Shown here piece after piece: positions 5,183-6,736 of a stretch of DNA of 6,736 nucleotides. The notes beneath the pieces are model-generated. The model did not search any database and had not been told where the DNA came from. It saw only the letters and a program-made list of their open reading frames with translations. Source of the DNA: DATEVL01 sp035281845 (GTDB lineage Bacteria > Chloroflexota > Anaerolineae > Anaerolineales > E44-bin32). How positions within the stretch are numbered: position 1 is the stretch's first letter; the number at the start of each line of letters is the position of its first letter. The position numbers and the translations under genes are program-made. The stretch spans positions 1 to 6,736 of the forward strand of contig DATEVL010000086.1 in the NCBI GenBank assembly GCA_035281845.1, written 5' to 3'.

Positions 5183-5194
5183 CTGCGCCCCTAC
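5166..5194. repeat. GTAG palindrome between M32 gene and membrane-protein promoter
   Basis: GTAGGGGCGCAGCG, centre G, CGCTGCGCCCCTAC: 14 perfect base pairs. It is the exact reverse complement of 2516-2544 and matches 450-478 except for two compensatory pairs. It ends 6 nt before the -10 hexamer at 5201, so it fills the place where a -35 box would be. Confidence 0.9.
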
Positions 5195-5200
5195 ATCAGG

Positions 5201-5206
5201 TACACT
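5201..5206 (+). promoter_or_regulatory. -10-like hexamer TACACT, 7 nt before ATG 5214
   Basis: TACACT sits in the sequence TCAGGTACACT, almost the same as TCAGGTACAAT at 2564-2574. The 7-nt gap to ATG 5214 would put the transcription start on or within 1-2 nt of the start codon, and there is no Shine-Dalgarno, so a leaderless mRNA is likely. The -35 position falls inside the GTAG palindrome. Confidence 0.45.
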
Positions 5207-5213
5207 CCGCACC

Positions 5214-5576
5214 ATGGACCTCGCCACGATCCACGCGCGCCTCGCCACCAGCCTGCTCCTGTTCATGGCGATTGCCGCGATCTGGAACCTGATCTGTGCC
5301 GCTCGCCGGCACGGGGTTACCTCCAGCACATGGGGGATACTGGCGATCGGCGAGTTGCTGGCGCTGGCCCAGGGGGCGGTTGGCCTGGCCCTTTACCTCG
5401 GCGGCGACCGTCCTGCCCGCACCGTCCATCTGCTCTACGGTCTGACGGCGGTCCTGACCCTTCCGGCCTACTACTTCATCAGCCGTGGGCGCGACGACCG
5501 GACCGCCTCCTGGGTCTACGGTGCTCTTTGCCTCTTCCTGGCCTTCGCTGCGGTTCGCGGCGTGGTCACCGGTTGA
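5214..5576 (+). CDS. Small four-helix membrane protein, function unknown
   Basis: This 120-residue protein has four hydrophobic segments at about 9-29, 39-62, 70-90 and 98-116, joined by short charged turns (RRHG at 31-34, GGDRPAR at 63-69, RGRDDR at 91-96). The N-terminus IHARL and the third helix VHLLYG each carry a histidine (H7, H72) near a membrane face; paired histidines in small helical bundles can bind heme, but I see no signature that proves it. I do not recognise a named family. ATG 5214 has no RBS and follows TACACT by 7 nt, suggesting leaderless translation. Its stop TGA (5574-5576) overlaps the TTG start proposed for the next gene, so the two may be co-translated. Confidence 0.75.
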   Translation: MDLATIHARLATSLLLFMAIAAIWNLICAARRHGVTSSTWGILAIGELLALAQGAVGLALYLGGDRPARTVHLLYGLTAVLTLPAYYFISRGRDDRTASWVYGALCLFLAFAAVRGVVTG

Positions 5577-6736
5577 ACCTCGCCGAGCCAACCGTGTCCC
5601 CCGACTCTGTGAACACAGTCGTCGTTCTGGAGGGAGATCAGACCGGGCAGGAGTTGCTCGAGCAGGCGCTGCGTGTGCTCGATCCTTCCGTCATCCGGGT
5701 CCCCCTCGCTTTCGAGCGTTACGACTTGAGCCTGGCCAACCGCCGGCGCACCCAGAACGCCATCATTCATCAGGCGGCCCAAGCGGTCCTTCGCACCGGG
5801 CTGGGGATCAAGGCGGCGACGATTACCCCGGCACCTCCTTCTGTAGGAAGATCAGAAGGTGCCGGGGCCTCCCCAGCACCTTTTTCTGTAGGAAGCTCAG
5901 TGGGTGCCGGGGCCTCCCCGACAGCTTCCATGAAATCGGGAATGGGGGCTGTCGAGGTTACCCCGACGTCCGCCATCGAAAGAACGAGCAAGGTCGGTGG
6001 ATCGGGGCACCCCGACTCGGACGACGTCGGCAGCCCCAACGCTCTCTTGCGGGAGGCCATCGGCGGCACGGTCATCCTTCGCACCGGCCGTCGTCTGCCG
6101 AACATCCGCCCCGTCGGCGGCGTCCACGCGCCGATTTCCGTCGTACGCATGGCCGTCGGCGACGCTTACGGCGCGCGCGAGTGGCGCGAGCCGACGGCCG
6201 ACGGAGACGAGGTCGCCCAGCGGACCGAGCGCATCACGCGCTCCTCGTGCCGCGCCGTCGCCGAATTCGCTTTCCAGCACGCCGAGAAGACCGGGGCCAA
6301 AGTCTTCGGCGGTCCGAAGTTCACCGTCAGCCCGGTCTACGAAGGCCTGTTCAAGGAAGAACTCGACGCGGCCGGCGCCCGTCATCCGGCGGTCCGTTAT
6401 GAGCCGCAGTTGATCGACGCCACCTATGCGTTGCTGCTGCGCAGCAGCGGCGAGGCGATGGTCATCCCGGCCCTCAACCGCGACGGCGACTGCCTCTCCG
6501 ATCTGGTGATGCAGATGTACGGCTCGATCGCTGGCGCCGAGTCGATGATCCTGGCCTTCGACTCGAACAGCCTGACGGTGCACGCCGCCGTCGCCGAGGC
6601 GCCTCACGGAACAGCCCCGGCCCTGGAAGGCAAGAACCTCGCCAACCCGATGGCGATGATTCTAGCCGGAGCGGCCTTGTTGACCTACGTCGCTTCGGCC
6701 GAGGCGGCGCGCGCCTCGCGGGCGATCTACGAGGCC
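5573..6736 (+). CDS. Isocitrate/isopropylmalate-type dehydrogenase (3' partial) with in-frame palindromic insert
   Basis: This is a member of the metal-dependent decarboxylating dehydrogenase family that includes isocitrate and 3-isopropylmalate dehydrogenases; 388 residues are visible and the frame is open at the edge. Seen in order: VVVLEGDQTGQELL (N-terminal nucleotide fold), GSPNALLRE (153-161, equivalent to the substrate loop with the Ser phosphorylated in E. coli Icd), RTGRRLP (170-176), NRDGDCLSDL (302-311, metal Asp region), and EAPHGTAPALEGK (342 onward, NAD(P) binding). Substrate is uncertain; this branch differs from classic Icd and LeuB. Residues about 86-148 are an insert encoded by palindromic repeats, placed just before the substrate loop. 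Start choice is weak: TTG 5573 (overlapping the previous stop as TTGA), GTG 5594 or GTG 5609 (giving MNTVVVLEGD) are all possible; none has a good RBS. Residue numbers use TTG 5573. Confidence 0.85.
   Translation, partial: MNLAEPTVSPDSVNTVVVLEGDQTGQELLEQALRVLDPSVIRVPLAFERYDLSLANRRRTQNAIIHQAAQAVLRTGLGIKAATITPAPPSVGRSEGAGASPAPFSVGSSVGAGASPTASMKSGMGAVEVTPTSAIERTSKVGGSGHPDSDDVGSPNALLREAIGGTVILRTGRRLPNIRPVGGVHAPISVVRMAVGDAYGAREWREPTADGDEVAQRTERITRSSCRAVAEFAFQHAEKTGAKVFGGPKFTVSPVYEGLFKEELDAAGARHPAVRYEPQLIDATYALLLRSSGEAMVIPALNRDGDCLSDLVMQMYGSIAGAESMILAFDSNSLTVHAAVAEAPHGTAPALEGKNLANPMAMILAGAALLTYVASAEAARASRAIYEA
5826..6007. repeat. Array of 42-nt palindromes with 45-nt period inside the dehydrogenase
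   Basis: Units start at 5826, 5871, 5916 and 5961, exactly 45 nt (15 codons) apart: 42-nt palindrome plus 3-nt spacer (CCT, CCT, TTA). Units 1 and 2 are identical at 36 of 42 bases. Unit 1 pairs CCCCGGCACCT with AGGTGCCGGGG. Unit 3 (5916-5957) keeps the stem although its sequence differs, with CCCCGACAGC facing GCTGTCGAGG. Positions 6/37 and 9/34 changed as complementary pairs relative to unit 1. Unit 4 is degenerate; its best outer arms are CCCCGA 5961-5966 and TCGGGG 6002-6007. The encoded 15-mers begin TPAPPSVG, SPAPFSVG, SPTASMKS and TPTSAIER. Confidence 0.85.

Noticed and set aside
5826..6007. CRISPR array
   Set aside because: The repeats are contiguous palindromes with 3-nt spacers in a coding frame; there are no unique spacers of 25-40 nt and no cas genes.
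5485..6402. Plus-strand 305-codon open frame overlapping the membrane protein and the dehydrogenase
   Set aside because: Its translation is Arg/Pro/Gly-rich with no motif, while the other frame encodes the conserved dehydrogenase throughout.
5897..6607. Minus-strand 236-codon open frame opposite the dehydrogenase
   Set aside because: It is antisense to conserved family motifs and shows no recognisable domain or RBS.

Overview
This is a GC-rich bacterial window in which every gene I can support lies on the + strand. The chromosome type looks like a free-living organism of a GC-rich phylum. The gene families, the RAYT with GTAG-type palindromes and the promoter-like hexamers placed 7 nt before start codons would suit Chloroflexota (Anaerolineae-like), but that placement is inference from memory of the families. 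No marker gene here settles it.

Layout. (1) 2-112: the C-terminus of an endonuclease/exonuclease/phosphatase-family protein. (2) About 129-825: a compact mobile cassette. A REP-associated tyrosine transposase (RAYT, HUH family) is bracketed by heptamer arrays in inverted orientation, GTGGTCA x3 on the left and NGACCAC x4 on the right. It has a stable hairpin at its stop codon and a 29-bp palindrome inside its reading frame. (3) 842-1180: a small cupin protein with a strong RBS just after the cassette. (4) 1181-1328: a regulatory leader with TATAAT, a possible 9-codon leader ORF, and a long stem that buries the Shine-Dalgarno of the next gene. (5) 1329-2519: a 12-TM MFS transporter whose stop codon lies in a GTAG palindrome. 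(6) 2546-2648: a promoter-like palindrome and a T-tailed hairpin. (7) 2649-3575: a SerA-like D-2-hydroxyacid dehydrogenase without an ACT domain. (8) 3632-5137: a family M32 carboxypeptidase. (9) 5132-5213: a duplicated half-palindrome, a full GTAG palindrome and a -10 hexamer. (10) 5214-5576: a four-helix membrane protein. (11) 5573-6736: an isocitrate/isopropylmalate-type dehydrogenase, overlapping gene 10 by 4 nt and cut by the window end.

The most striking feature is a family of small palindromes that live in and around genes. Near-identical 29-nt GTAG palindromes occur at 450-478 (inside the RAYT), 2516-2544 and 5166-5194; the first differs from the others by paired, compensatory changes. 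A separate family of 42-nt palindromes, spaced exactly 45 nt apart and so frame-preserving, is inserted inside the dehydrogenase at 5826-6007. It adds about 60 residues just before the conserved substrate-binding loop, and its stems also show compensatory changes. This resembles the logic of Rickettsia palindromic elements (in-frame palindromes in protein genes) in an unrelated-looking genome.

The metabolic genes (cupin, hydroxyacid dehydrogenase, carboxypeptidase, decarboxylating dehydrogenase) do not form an obvious pathway. They look like several short transcription units separated by palindromes, with only the last two genes tightly coupled.
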